Shown here: positions 15,836-23,907 of the stretch, piece by piece
How the letters are laid out: each line of letters starts with the position of its first letter
How positions within the stretch are numbered: position 1 is the first letter of the stretch
Translations under genes and position numbers: made by a program
The notes under the pieces: generated by a model
Database searches by the model: none
The model's input: the letters and a program-made list of their open reading frames with translations, nothing else
Told to the model about the DNA's origin: nothing
Source of the DNA: Glo-17 sp964549735
GTDB taxonomy: Bacteria > Krumholzibacteriota > Krumholzibacteriia > LZORAL124-64-63
Length of the DNA: 32,230 nucleotides
NCBI GenBank assembly: GCA_964549735.1
Contig: CAZJWO010000033.1
Coordinates: 1-32,230 of the forward strand
Direction of reading: 5' to 3'

Positions 15836-17461
15836 TCAGACGGAGAACTCCACGCCCTGCGCCAGGTGCACCTGACCACCCCAGTTGACGGTGTTCGTCT
15901 GTCGGCGCATATACGCCTTCCAGCAGTCCGATCCGCTCTCTCGCCCGCCGCCGGTCTCCTTCTCGCCGCCGAAGGCGCCGCCGATCTCCGCGCCGCTGGT
16001 GCCGATGTTCACGTTCGCGATGCCGCAATCGGAACCCCGGCCGCTCAGGAACAGCTCCGCCTCGCGCACCGAGTCGGTGTAGATCGCCGAGCTGAGGCCC
16101 TGCGGCACGTCGTTGTGCAGCGCGAGCGCCTCGTCGAGCGTGCGGTACTTCATCACGTAGAGGATCGGCGCGAACGTCTCGTGCTGGACGATGGGCGCCT
16201 TGTTGTCGATCGCCACGATCGTCGGCAGCACGAAGGTGCGCCGGCCGCACGGCGGCTCGAGCACCTCGCCTCCGATGAGCACCTTGCCGCCCTGCTTCTT
16301 CGCCGCGGCCACGGCCTGCTCGTAGTCGCGCACCGCGTCCTCGTCGATCAGGGGGCCCATGAGCGTCGCGGGGTCGAGCGGATCGCCGATCGTGATCTTC
16401 TCGTAATGCCCGACCAGCTTCTTCAGGAAGATCTCGTAGATGGACTCGTGGATGATCAGCCGGCGCGTCGAGGTGCAGCGCTGGCCGGCGGTGCCCACCG
16501 CGCCGAAGAACGCGCTCGCGAGCGCGCCCTCGAGGTCGCAGGTCTCGCTGATGATCAGCGCGTTGTTGCCGCCGAGTTCGAGGATCGTGCGCCCGAGCCG
16601 CTCGCCCACGACCGCGCCGATGCGCCGGCCCATGCGCGTCGAGCCGGTCGCCGAGATCAGCGGCACCCGGGGATCGGCGATCAGGCGCTCGCCGACGGTC
16701 GCGCCGCGTCCGATGACCACGCCGCTGATCCCCTCGGGCAGCCCGTTGGCGCGGAACACGTCGCGGACGATGTTCTGGCAGGCGATCGCGCAGTACGGCG
16801 TCTTGCTCGACGGCTTCCAGACCGTCGTGTCGCCGCAGACCCAGGCCAGCGCCGTATTCCAGGCCCAGACCGCCACCGGGAAGTTGAAGGCGCTGATCAC
16901 GCCGACGGTCCCCAGCGGATGCCACTGCTCCATCATGCGATGGTCGGGCCGCTCGCTCTGCAGCGTGGGGCCGGACAGGAAGCGGCTCTGGCCGACGGCG
17001 AAGTCGCAGATGTCGATCATCTCCTGCACCTCGCCCAGGCCCTCGGTGTAGATCTTGCCCATCTCCAGGCTGACCAATGCGCCGAGCGCCTGCTTCTGGC
17101 GCCGCAGGGCGTCGCCCACCTGCCGCACGACCTCGCCGCGGCGCGGCGCCGGCAGCGCCCGGAAGGCCGAAAACGCACGCTGGCTAGCCTGCATCACACG
17201 CTCGTAGTCTTCGGCCGAAGCCTGGGTGATGCGGCCGAGCAACTCGTTCGTCGTCGGGCTGCGGCTCTCGAGCACGTCCTGGCCGGTGGCGAACCATTCG
17301 CCGCCGGCGTTCGCGCCGCCCATGGCGGCTTTCAGGCCCAGCTCGCGGAAGATGCGCGCCCTGGTCAGCGGCGCGGCGCCGCCGCCGTTCTTCTCCCTCT
17401 TGCCGTTCTTGCCTGACGTGCGGCTGCCCTCACGCGTCCGGGTGCTCTGGCGGGTCGACAT
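15836..17461 (-). CDS. Aldehyde dehydrogenase, ALDH7 type (aminoadipate-semialdehyde dehydrogenase)
   Basis: A 541-residue ALDH7/antiquitin-like enzyme, which oxidises 2-aminoadipate 6-semialdehyde (in equilibrium with piperideine-6-carboxylate) to 2-aminoadipate with NAD+. Key residues: Glu in ILELGGNN (about 295) and nucleophile Cys in GTAGQRCTSTRR (about 329). The ALDH7 signature FGGEKETGGGRESGSDCWK is near the end, followed by YMRRQTNTVNWG. A basic, Ser/Gly-rich stretch of about 35 residues precedes the usual N-terminus. The start is uncertain: 17461 (purine-rich AGAGAAG before it) or 17503 (no ribosome site). Its position as the third gene of a saccharopine-pathway operon strongly supports the substrate call. 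Confidence 0.92.
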   Translation of the reverse strand: MSTRQSTRTREGSRTSGKNGKREKNGGGAAPLTRARIFRELGLKAAMGGANAGGEWFATGQDVLESRSPTTNELLGRITQASAEDYERVMQASQRAFSAFRALPAPRRGEVVRQVGDALRRQKQALGALVSLEMGKIYTEGLGEVQEMIDICDFAVGQSRFLSGPTLQSERPDHRMMEQWHPLGTVGVISAFNFPVAVWAWNTALAWVCGDTTVWKPSSKTPYCAIACQNIVRDVFRANGLPEGISGVVIGRGATVGERLIADPRVPLISATGSTRMGRRIGAVVGERLGRTILELGGNNALIISETCDLEGALASAFFGAVGTAGQRCTSTRRLIIHESIYEIFLKKLVGHYEKITIGDPLDPATLMGPLIDEDAVRDYEQAVAAAKKQGGKVLIGGEVLEPPCGRRTFVLPTIVAIDNKAPIVQHETFAPILYVMKYRTLDEALALHNDVPQGLSSAIYTDSVREAELFLSGRGSDCGIANVNIGTSGAEIGGAFGGEKETGGGRESGSDCWKAYMRRQTNTVNWGGQVHLAQGVEFSV

Positions 17462-17537
17462 CTTCTCTGGTCCATCCTGGTCATCGGGGTGCTGCAAAGC
17501 CATCTACGGTACAAATCTAGTCTTCTTTATTGATGGA

Positions 17538-17560
17538 GGCCACCCCCACGGCGGGTGGCC
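17538..17560 (-). terminator. Hairpin between the saccharopine dehydrogenase and ALDH genes
   Basis: A perfect 8-bp stem (GGCCACCC / GGGTGGCC) with a 7-nt loop lies 28 bp past the stop of the upstream gene. No U-run follows. Within an operon it could be a partial terminator, a processing site or a 5' structure of the ALDH message. Confidence 0.35.
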
Positions 17561-17588
17561 GGTCCAGGTCGGCGATCGCTCGCGACGG

Positions 17589-18908
17589 TCAGTAGGACTC
17601 CGTGTGTTCGCGGCAGGCGATGCCCAAGGTCGCCAGCTCGTCGAGCACCGGGTTGTAGATGCCCGGCAGCACGGGTCGCAGGACGCCCTTCTCGGTGATC
17701 TCGCCCCGCAGCAGCATGTGGGCGGCGATCGCCGCCGGCAGCGACACGGTGCGGCTCATGGCGCTGTCGCCCCCCGGCTGGCCGAAGTCGATCAGCTGCG
17801 AGGTGATGCGCTCCCTGTGCCCGTCGGGGAAGACGGCCTGGAAGTCATGGAACAGGACGATGAGATCCAGCTCGCCGGGCTTGAAGGCCAGCTTCTCGAA
17901 CATCAGCTCGCCCATGGCGTCGAGCATCGTGGTCTGGTCGCCCTTGACCGGGCGGTCGGAGAACATGCCGAGCCAGTGCAGATTCCAGGCCGGCAGGCTG
18001 TCCTTGGGCAGGCCGGCCTTGCGCGCGAACGCGGCGCGCAGGTCCTCGTCCGGCCCGGCGCCGAGATGGTCGCGCATGAGCTGGGCGTAGGTGCGGCCCT
18101 TGACCTTGATCGGGTCCAGTTCCAGCAGGCCCTGCTGGCGGTACGTGTACAGGCAGTCGCACCAGCCCATGTTGCGCAGGGTGCCGCGGAACAGCGTCGG
18201 AATGCCCTCGAGGCCGTACACCTCCTGGTAGCTGACGCTGTCGCGATTCGGGTAGGCCTCGAAATCGCCGAAACCCGGCACCTGCAGCACATGCATGTCG
18301 CGGAACAGGCGCAACGGTTCGATGGTCACCGTGCGGCCGTCCTGCAGGTACTGCGCCCCGTTGCGGCTGGCCATCAGCACGCCGCGCGGCGCCCAGCTGA
18401 ACTTGTAGCCGAACGGGTTGTCGTTGTGCTGCGGCGCGGGCAGGCCGCCGCAATAGCTCTTGAAGGCGCGGATCTCGCCGCCGCGCCGCTTGACGTCGTC
18501 GATGATGCGCATGGCCGACATGTGATCGATGCCCGGATCGACGCCGATCTCGTTGAGGATCACGAGGCCCTTGCGGCGGGCCTCGGCGTCGAGCGCCGCC
18601 ATCTCGGGCGAGACGTAGCTCGTGGTGACCATCGGCTTGCCGTTGGCCAGGCAGTGGCGCGCCACGACCGGATGCAGCGGCGGCGGCACCAGGCTGATCG
18701 CCAGGTCGGTGGCGGCGATGAATTCGCCGAGCTTGGTCTCGTCGGCGAGGTCGAGCCCGCGGGCGCGTCCGTTCCTGTGGCCGGCGATCAGGGCCTCGGC
18801 CTTGGCCGCGGTGCGGCTCGCGCAGGTCACCTCGTAGCCCTTGCCGAGCAGGTATTGCACCAGGGGGCGGGCGACCAGGCCGGCGCCCAGAACCAGAACC
18901 TTCTGCAT
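17589..18908 (-). CDS. Saccharopine dehydrogenase (glutamate-forming)
   Basis: A 439-residue enzyme close in length to yeast Lys9 and to the C-terminal SDH half of animal AASS. N-terminal Rossmann motif VLGAGLVARPLVQYL (about 5-19). Family blocks: TTSYVSPEMAALDAEAR, ILNEIGVDPGIDHMSAM, SYCGGLPAPQHNDNPFGYKFSWAPRGVL and GFGDFEAYPNRDS. It cleaves saccharopine to glutamate and 2-aminoadipate semialdehyde with NAD(P)+. It starts 29 bp after the upstream lysine-ketoglutarate reductase gene with a strong GGAGG site, and is followed by the dehydrogenase that would use its product. The reverse (lysine synthesis) direction is possible in fungi but not suggested by this gene set. Confidence 0.93.
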   Translation of the reverse strand: MQKVLVLGAGLVARPLVQYLLGKGYEVTCASRTAAKAEALIAGHRNGRARGLDLADETKLGEFIAATDLAISLVPPPLHPVVARHCLANGKPMVTTSYVSPEMAALDAEARRKGLVILNEIGVDPGIDHMSAMRIIDDVKRRGGEIRAFKSYCGGLPAPQHNDNPFGYKFSWAPRGVLMASRNGAQYLQDGRTVTIEPLRLFRDMHVLQVPGFGDFEAYPNRDSVSYQEVYGLEGIPTLFRGTLRNMGWCDCLYTYRQQGLLELDPIKVKGRTYAQLMRDHLGAGPDEDLRAAFARKAGLPKDSLPAWNLHWLGMFSDRPVKGDQTTMLDAMGELMFEKLAFKPGELDLIVLFHDFQAVFPDGHRERITSQLIDFGQPGGDSAMSRTVSLPAAIAAHMLLRGEITEKGVLRPVLPGIYNPVLDELATLGIACREHTESY

Positions 18909-18937
18909 GGTGTCGTCCTCCGTTCGAGCGTGTCTCG

Positions 18938-20224
18938 CTAGTCTTCCAGGTACTCGGTCAGGTAGCGGTAGGCCGGGGTCAGCTCGCCGCGGTGCACGAT
19001 GACAGCCTTCTTGAGCGACGGCGGCAGATCGAGGTCCGCGTACGGAGCCGTCCAGTCGCAGCGCGCGAGATCGGCGACCATGCCGCGCAGCGTGTGGCTG
19101 AAATGCTCGCTACTCTCCAGGGCGACCTCGCAGGGCAGGTTGTCCACCGCCATGATCGCCGGACCGGAACCGGCGACGCCGGCCGCGATCGTGTCGCTGT
19201 CCGGGTCGTAGACGTAGCTCGGCTCGTCCGGCATCGTGGCGCGCAGGGTCAGCTCGATCGCGCCCTCGATGTCGCAGCTGATGTCGCCGATGACCTGCAG
19301 GCGGGCCTGGCGATTGGCGCGAGCCCAGTCGCGCGATACCAGGCGCGGATAGCGCGCGGTCCAGTAGATGGTGTTCATCAGCACATCGAGATACGGCAGA
19401 TGCCGCGCGAACACGCCGCGGTAGCGCTCCGGATGCTCGTAGTATTCCGTCAAGGCGAACGGCCGGCCCGGCGCTGGTTCGACCATGTCCTCTTCGCGGA
19501 ACTCGACGCAACGGATCGCGGGCGCCTGCGGATCGCGGGCGCCGAGGCGCGCGAGGTCCGCGGGCGCGATCCATTCGCAGGGCAGGCAGTCGAGCACCTC
19601 GCGGCAGCCCCGCGCCACGTTGCCATAGCCGGCCATGCCGATCACGAGCGGACGCAGCCGGACGGGCAGCTCGCGCTCCAGCCGGGCGCCGATCTCGCGC
19701 AGGTGCGCCTTGGCCGCCGCGAAGCTGGGATAGTCGTGCGTGAGCCTGACGTCGGCCAACGGCGTCGCGATGCCTTGCGCGAGCCAGCGCTGGCCCAGCG
19801 TCCACAGGGTGTCGATCATGCCGGCGTACCCGGCGTGCACGGAGAAGAAGATCAGGCGGCGGCCCTGGTCGTCGACGATGCGCTCGTAATCGACCAGCGA
19901 GCAGCCGAGGTCCAGCAACCGCCGCAGCATCGGCATGTTGTAGTCCTGGCCCTTGATGACGTGCGCGAAGTAGACGTACACCTTGCCCGGCAACAGCAGC
20001 CGCGCCGGGATCTCCTTGACCGCGATGACGAGGTCCGCCGCCGCGATGTCGTCGGCGACCGCGACGCCGCGCTCGGCGAACGCGCGGTCGGGATAGATGC
20101 GGTTCGCCGAGGCCTGCACCACGAAACGCAGGCCCGCCGCCTGCAGCGCGGCCACGTCCGCGGGGATCAGCGGCACCCGGCGTTCCCAGCGGTTCTTGTC
20201 TTCGCGGCGGATCCCGATCAGCAC
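18938..20224 (-). CDS. Lysine-2-oxoglutarate reductase (LKR half of AASS), stand-alone
   Basis: A 428-residue protein matching the N-terminal LKR half of eukaryotic AASS. It opens IGIRREDKNRWERRVPLIP, the substrate-binding AlaDH/PNT-type N-domain, followed by VVQASANRIYPD, VKEIPARLLLPGKVYVYFAHVIKGQDYNM and a central Rossmann segment (IGMAGYGNVARGCREVLD). DISCDIEGAIE and GPAIMAVDNLPCE are late LKR blocks. It condenses lysine and 2-oxoglutarate to saccharopine with NADPH. I chose the GTG at 20224 because GAGAGGGG lies 8 nt upstream; an upstream GTG at 20251 adds nine residues but has a poor ribosome site. First gene of the lysine operon. Confidence 0.9.
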   Translation of the reverse strand: MLIGIRREDKNRWERRVPLIPADVAALQAAGLRFVVQASANRIYPDRAFAERGVAVADDIAAADLVIAVKEIPARLLLPGKVYVYFAHVIKGQDYNMPMLRRLLDLGCSLVDYERIVDDQGRRLIFFSVHAGYAGMIDTLWTLGQRWLAQGIATPLADVRLTHDYPSFAAAKAHLREIGARLERELPVRLRPLVIGMAGYGNVARGCREVLDCLPCEWIAPADLARLGARDPQAPAIRCVEFREEDMVEPAPGRPFALTEYYEHPERYRGVFARHLPYLDVLMNTIYWTARYPRLVSRDWARANRQARLQVIGDISCDIEGAIELTLRATMPDEPSYVYDPDSDTIAAGVAGSGPAIMAVDNLPCEVALESSEHFSHTLRGMVADLARCDWTAPYADLDLPPSLKKAVIVHRGELTPAYRYLTEYLED

Positions 20225-20270
20225 GGCCGGAGCCCCTCTCGCTGCCGTCACCTGGCGAGGTCAAGCGGCA

Positions 20271-20299
20271 AAGCTAGGCCGGGCCCCAACCCTAGTCAA
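20271..20299 (-). promoter_or_regulatory. Probable promoter of the lysine catabolic operon
   Basis: On the minus strand TTGACT (20294-20299, 5/6) and TAGCTT (20271-20276, 3/6) are 17 nt apart. Transcription would begin near 20264, leaving about 40 nt before the GTG at 20224. Confidence 0.42.
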
Positions 20300-20332
20300 G
20301 GCGAGCCGGATCGCGCCGGAACCGGTCGCCGC

Positions 20333-20890
20333 CTATAGATAGAGCGCGACGAGCGCCCAGCCGACCGGCAATAGGATCCCCAGCGCCATCAGCACGCCGC
20401 CACGACCGGCCAACCCCTTGCGCCCCTTCACCAGCACGATGCCGGAGACCGCCAGGATGACCAGGATCAGCGCGTAGACGTCGGCGATCCAGGTCCAGGC
20501 GCCCTTGCCGTGGTTCAGGTGCAGGAAGTTCACGTCGCGGAAGAACGGGCGCGGCCGCGAACGCTCGGCGCGCACGCGGCCGGTCAACAGGTCGATGTCG
20601 ATGGTGCCGCTATCGACGATGACCCGCAGCGTATTGGGCGTCGCGCGCCAGACGTTGCGCACCGGTTCGTCGAGGTCGAGCAATTCGAGCACGCGCGGCG
20701 CGATCTCCTCGGTCGGACCATGGCCGGGCGACGGGATGCGCCAGACGTCGACGCTGCGGATGGCGCTGGGATTCCAGTCGGCGTTATGGTTGACGGCCAC
20801 GCCGCTGATGGCGTAGACCAGCGTCATGCCGACGGCCAGGAACCCGAGCTCACGGTGCAGGAAACGGCAGACCTTGCGCACGCCGTTCAC
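20333..20890 (-). CDS. PepSY-associated transmembrane protein
   Basis: A 185-residue membrane protein. It opens RKVCRFLHRELGFLAVGMTLVYAISGVAVNH, the His-containing first helix of PepSY_TM-like proteins. A periplasmic PepSY-like region (about 40-130) follows, then two C-terminal helices (about 133-158 and 164-184). The conserved LHLNHGKGAWTWIADVYALIL is typical of this group. These proteins are often linked with iron uptake or heme/flavin membrane redox, but no role is assigned here. GTG start with GGAGG 7 nt upstream. It lies 73 bp after the DUF4920-like gene and probably shares its transcript. Confidence 0.78.
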   Translation of the reverse strand: MNGVRKVCRFLHRELGFLAVGMTLVYAISGVAVNHNADWNPSAIRSVDVWRIPSPGHGPTEEIAPRVLELLDLDEPVRNVWRATPNTLRVIVDSGTIDIDLLTGRVRAERSRPRPFFRDVNFLHLNHGKGAWTWIADVYALILVILAVSGIVLVKGRKGLAGRGGVLMALGILLPVGWALVALYL

Positions 20891-20920
20891 GGTCGTCCTC
20901 CAGGCTGGGGGCGCTGCGCG

Positions 20921-20943
20921 GCCCGGCCTCCGCGAGGCCGGGC
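20921..20943 (-). terminator. Perfect hairpin between the DUF4920-like and PepSY genes
   Basis: A perfect 10-bp stem GCCCGGCCTC / GAGGCCGGGC with a 3-nt loop CGC, 20 bp past the upstream stop. No U-run follows, so it may attenuate or stabilise the message rather than end it fully. Confidence 0.4.
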
Positions 20944-20963
20944 GCGGCGGATCGGCTGCGGGG

Positions 20964-21473
20964 TCAGTGCGCGGCCGCGGCCAGGATGACCGCGCCCGTG
21001 CCCTGGATGCGGTAGAAGGTGATGCCTTCGGCGGGGACCGTGGCCGGGTCGAAGCTCTCGCCCTGGCACTTGGCTTCGCTCTCGAGGTAGGCGCAGGCCT
21101 GCTCGTAGGTCAGGGGGATGCCCTCGAGCACGCCCTCGACGATCGCCGTCTGGCCGAGCAGTTCAGGCTCGAAGACGATGACGTTGTCCTCGACCTTCAG
21201 CTGGATGGTCTGCATCTCCTTGTCGGAGGCTATCTCGATCCAGCAGCCACGGCTCTTGCACAGATTGACGATGGGGCCCTGGACGCGCACGGTCTGGCCC
21301 AGGTACTGGTCGGCGTTGGCCAGCAATTCGCTGACCTTGGTGGTCTCGGCCGACGTCACGCCAGCGCCGTAGACCTTGCCCGCCACCGGCTGCGCGGCTT
21401 TCTCGGCGCCGCCGCCGCAGGCCGCCAGAAGGACGAGGGCCGCCAGGCCCAGACTCGCGAACATCAGACGCAT
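20964..21473 (-). CDS. DUF4920-like lipoprotein
   Basis: A 169-residue protein with a lipoprotein signal (LAALVLLAACGGG, lipobox Cys at about 19). The mature part KVYGAGVTSAETTKVSELLANADQYLGQTVRVQGPIVNLCKSRGCWIEIAS matches the DUF4920 pattern: an OB-fold-like domain with a conserved CxxxGCW motif. Other Cys (EQACAYLE, EAKCQGE) occur later. Function of the family is unknown; it would sit at the envelope. The ATG at 21473 follows AGGAGT with a short 3-nt gap; the Met three codons later is an alternative with a longer gap. Confidence 0.8.
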   Translation of the reverse strand: MRLMFASLGLAALVLLAACGGGAEKAAQPVAGKVYGAGVTSAETTKVSELLANADQYLGQTVRVQGPIVNLCKSRGCWIEIASDKEMQTIQLKVEDNVIVFEPELLGQTAIVEGVLEGIPLTYEQACAYLESEAKCQGESFDPATVPAEGITFYRIQGTGAVILAAAAH

Positions 21474-21525
21474 GGTACTCCTGCCTTGTTCGAGCTCGAA
21501 GAAACCGGGACAATCCTCAAGTGCT

Positions 21526-21554
21526 ATAGTGGCCTTTCGCCGCCCGGATTTCAA
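21526..21554 (-). promoter_or_regulatory. Possible promoter of the DUF4920-like gene
   Basis: On the minus strand TTGAAA (21549-21554, 5/6) and CACTAT (21526-21531, 3/6) are 17 nt apart, leaving a leader of about 45 nt. The -35 is in the loop of a small CCGGA/TCCGG inverted repeat. Confidence 0.35.
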
Positions 21555-21646
21555 GTCCGGCGAGCCGGCCGCCCCGGGCCGCCGACGCGGCGACGGGCAG
21601 CGGAACCCAACGCGCGAGCCGGCCCGATCCGGTGGCCGCCGTCGCG

Positions 21647-21955
21647 TCAGCTCCTGAGATTCCGGCCGGTCTTGGCCTTGACCGTGGCGACCTTGCTGTC
21701 GAGGCGCCCGCCCGGACCCCGGCGGTAGTCCACCTTCAGCACGACGGCGATGCGGTCGCAATCCTCGCGCATGCGCGCGAAGCAGCTCCCGACCACGCCC
21801 ATCACCTCGTCCCATTCGCCCTCGAGGCAGGTGCCCATCGGGCCCAGCCTGTACGGCAGGCCGCTGTCGTCGATGATCTCGAGCGAGCGTTTGACGTAGT
21901 CGCTGACGCTCGCGCCTTTGTCGGTCGGGTACATGGAGAACTCGAGCAGGACCAT
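21647..21955 (-). CDS. MTH1187-family thiamine-binding protein
   Basis: A 102-residue small protein of the MTH1187/YkoF-like (formerly DUF77) family. Key blocks: VLLEFSMYPTDKGASVSDYVKRSLEIIDDSGLPYRLGPMGTCLEGEWDEVM, covering the ferredoxin-like fold, and VLKVDYRRGPGGRLDSKVATVKAK. Family members bind thiamine or its pyrimidine and form tetramers; the physiological role is unclear. It begins 15 bp after the typA stop with a GGGAGG site, so it is probably co-transcribed with typA. Confidence 0.87.
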   Translation of the reverse strand: MVLLEFSMYPTDKGASVSDYVKRSLEIIDDSGLPYRLGPMGTCLEGEWDEVMGVVGSCFARMREDCDRIAVVLKVDYRRGPGGRLDSKVATVKAKTGRNLRS

Positions 21956-21970
21956 GGCTAGCCTCCCGGG

Positions 21971-23791
21971 TCAATCTTCGTCGGCCTGCAGGCGGCGCTG
22001 CTTCTGCAGGCGCTTACGCTCGTGCTCGTCGAGCACGATCTTGCGCAGGCGCAGGCTCTTCGGCGTGATCTCGACGCACTCGTCGCCGGCGATGAATTCG
22101 AGCATCTCCTCCAGCGACATCTTCACCGGCGGCGCGAGGTTCATCTTGCGATCCGACCCCGCCGCCCGGATGTTCGTCAACTGCTTCGCCTTCTGGGCGT
22201 TGACGAGCAGATCGTCGTCGCGGATGTGTTCGCCGATGACCTGGCCCGGATAGAGATGCTCGCCCGGCGCGACGAAGAAGCGACCGCGATCCTGCAGCGC
22301 ATCGAGCGCGTACGCGACACCGGTACCGGCGTCACGGCTGATGATGCTGCCGGTCTGCCGGCGCGGGATCGCCCCCTTGAAGAGCTCATATTGCCGGAAG
22401 CGATGGTGCATGACGATCTCGCCGCCGGTCACCCGGAGCATGCGGGTGCGGAAACCCACCAGGCCGCGGCTCGGGATGTAGAACAGGATGCGCGTGCGGC
22501 CCTCGCGCGGGTGCATCTCCACCAGCGTCGCCTTGCGCTGCGCCGCATACTCGATCACGGCGCCGGCGAGAGCGTCCGGCACGTCGACGGTCAACTCCTC
22601 GACGGGTTCGGCCTTGCGGTCGCCGATCGTGCGGTAGATGACCTGCGGCTGGCCGACCATGAACTCGTAGCCCTCGCGCCGCATCGTCTCCATCAGGATC
22701 GACAGATGCAGGATGCCGCGTCCGGAGACCTTGAACGTGTCGGCGGACTGGGTGTCCTCGACCCGCAGCGCCACGTCGCGTTCGAGCTCGCGATGCAGAC
22801 GCTCGCGGATCTGACGGCTCGTGCAGAAACGTCCCTCGCTGCCGTAGCCGGGGCTGTCGTTGACCATGAAGTTCAGGCTGAGCGTCGGCTCGTCGACCGC
22901 GATCGCCGGCAGCGGCTCCGGCCGATCGGGCGACGCCACGGTGTCGCCGATCTCGATGTCGTCGACGCCAACCACGGCGCAGATGTCGCCGCAACCCACG
23001 CTCGCGACCGGCTCGCGCCCGAGGTTCGCGAACGTGTAGACCTGGCCGATCCGCGCCTTGACCTGGCGCCCGTCGCGCTTGATCAGCACCACCGGCTGCT
23101 GGTTCAACAGCGTGCCGCGTACGATCCGGCCGATGCCGATGCGCCCGACGTAACCGCTGTGGTCCATCGCCGCGACCAGCATCTGCAACGGTCCCTCGAG
23201 GCGGCGCGGCGGCGGGATGTGGCGCAAGATCTTCTGGAGCAACGGCTGCAGGTCGACCCGCGGCGCGTCCAGCTCCTCGATCGCCCAGCCGTCGCGGCCG
23301 CTCGCGTACACCCCGCGGAAATCCAGCTGCTCGTCGCTCGCTCCCAGTTCGACGAAGAGGTCGAAGACCTCGTCGAGCACCTCGTGCGGGCGGGCGCCGG
23401 GCCGGTCGACCTTGTTGATCACGACCAGCGGCACCAGATCCAGCTGCAGCGCCTTCTGCAGCACGAAGCGCGTCTGGGGCATCGGCCCCTCGAACGCGTC
23501 CACGAGCAGCAGCACGCCGTCGGCCAGTTTGAGCACGCGCTCGACCTCGCCGCCGAAATCGGCGTGACCTGGCGTGTCGATCATGTTGATGCGCGTGCCC
23601 TGGTAGGTGACTGCGAAGTTCTTGGCGGTGATGGTGATGCCGCGCTCGCGTTCGAGGTCGCCCGAGTCGAGGAAACACTCGCGGACGACCTGCCCGGCGC
23701 GGAAGACGTGCGACTGCCTCAGGATCTGATCGACGAGCGTCGTCTTCCCGTGGTCGACGTGGGCGATGATGGCGACGTTCCTGATGTCCAT
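21971..23791 (-). CDS. typA: Ribosome-associated translational GTPase TypA/BipA
   Basis: A 606-residue translational GTPase. G1 AHVDHGKTTLVDQIL (about 10-24), G2 region RERGITITAKN, G3 DTPGHADFGGEVERVL and G4 NKVDRPGARP are intact. Later domains carry TypA-specific blocks: SGRGILHLSILMETMRREGYE, LFYIPSRGLVGFRTRMLRVTGG and the C-terminal VKMSLEEMLEFIAGDECVEITPKSLRLRK. It acts on the 70S ribosome in stress and ribosome assembly. No Shine-Dalgarno precedes the ATG, and a -10-like box ends 9 nt upstream. Confidence 0.97.
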   Translation of the reverse strand: MDIRNVAIIAHVDHGKTTLVDQILRQSHVFRAGQVVRECFLDSGDLERERGITITAKNFAVTYQGTRINMIDTPGHADFGGEVERVLKLADGVLLLVDAFEGPMPQTRFVLQKALQLDLVPLVVINKVDRPGARPHEVLDEVFDLFVELGASDEQLDFRGVYASGRDGWAIEELDAPRVDLQPLLQKILRHIPPPRRLEGPLQMLVAAMDHSGYVGRIGIGRIVRGTLLNQQPVVLIKRDGRQVKARIGQVYTFANLGREPVASVGCGDICAVVGVDDIEIGDTVASPDRPEPLPAIAVDEPTLSLNFMVNDSPGYGSEGRFCTSRQIRERLHRELERDVALRVEDTQSADTFKVSGRGILHLSILMETMRREGYEFMVGQPQVIYRTIGDRKAEPVEELTVDVPDALAGAVIEYAAQRKATLVEMHPREGRTRILFYIPSRGLVGFRTRMLRVTGGEIVMHHRFRQYELFKGAIPRRQTGSIISRDAGTGVAYALDALQDRGRFFVAPGEHLYPGQVIGEHIRDDDLLVNAQKAKQLTNIRAAGSDRKMNLAPPVKMSLEEMLEFIAGDECVEITPKSLRLRKIVLDEHERKRLQKQRRLQADED

Positions 23792-23800
23792 GGTGCCGCC

Positions 23801-23828
23801 AAGATACGCATCCCGCCGACCGCGTCAA
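23801..23828 (-). promoter_or_regulatory. Probable near-leaderless promoter of typA
   Basis: On the minus strand TTGACG (23823-23828, 5/6) and TATCTT (23801-23806, 4/6) are 16 nt apart. The -10 ends 9 nt before the ATG, so the leader would be only about 3 nt. Its -35 is 5 bp from the -35 of the divergent trmB-type promoter. Confidence 0.5.
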
Positions 23829-23833
23829 ACCTG

Positions 23834-23860
23834 TTGACAGACGCGCGGTCGCGCGACAAT
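23834..23860 (+). promoter_or_regulatory. Probable promoter of the TrmB-type regulator
   Basis: A perfect TTGACA (23834-23839) is followed after 15 nt by GACAAT (23855-23860, 4/6). A small inverted repeat ACAA-TCTAC-TTGT (23856-23868) overlaps the -10 and could be an operator. The leader to the start at 23908 is about 40 nt. Confidence 0.45.
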
Positions 23861-23907
23861 CTACTTGTGTGGTGGTGCGACAACAAGCAACAAGGAGGAG
23901 AACGGAG

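Noticed and set aside
12905..17416. A 1503-codon open frame on the plus strand opposite the cytochrome and ALDH genes
   Set aside because: It is antisense to two genes with clear heme and ALDH motifs. Its protein is Arg/Ala/Val-rich without recognisable domains, as expected for mirror frames in GC-rich DNA.
21522..21530. A plus-strand TGCTATAGT resembling an extended -10
   Set aside because: There is no -35-like hexamer at 16-18 nt and no plus-strand gene downstream; it overlaps the opposite-strand promoter candidate.
21544..21560. A T-arm-like stem-loop (CCGGA-7 nt-TCCGG) with a TTCAAGTCC-like loop, suggesting a tRNA
   Set aside because: The T-loop register does not fit, and I found no matching acceptor stem, anticodon arm or CCA end nearby.
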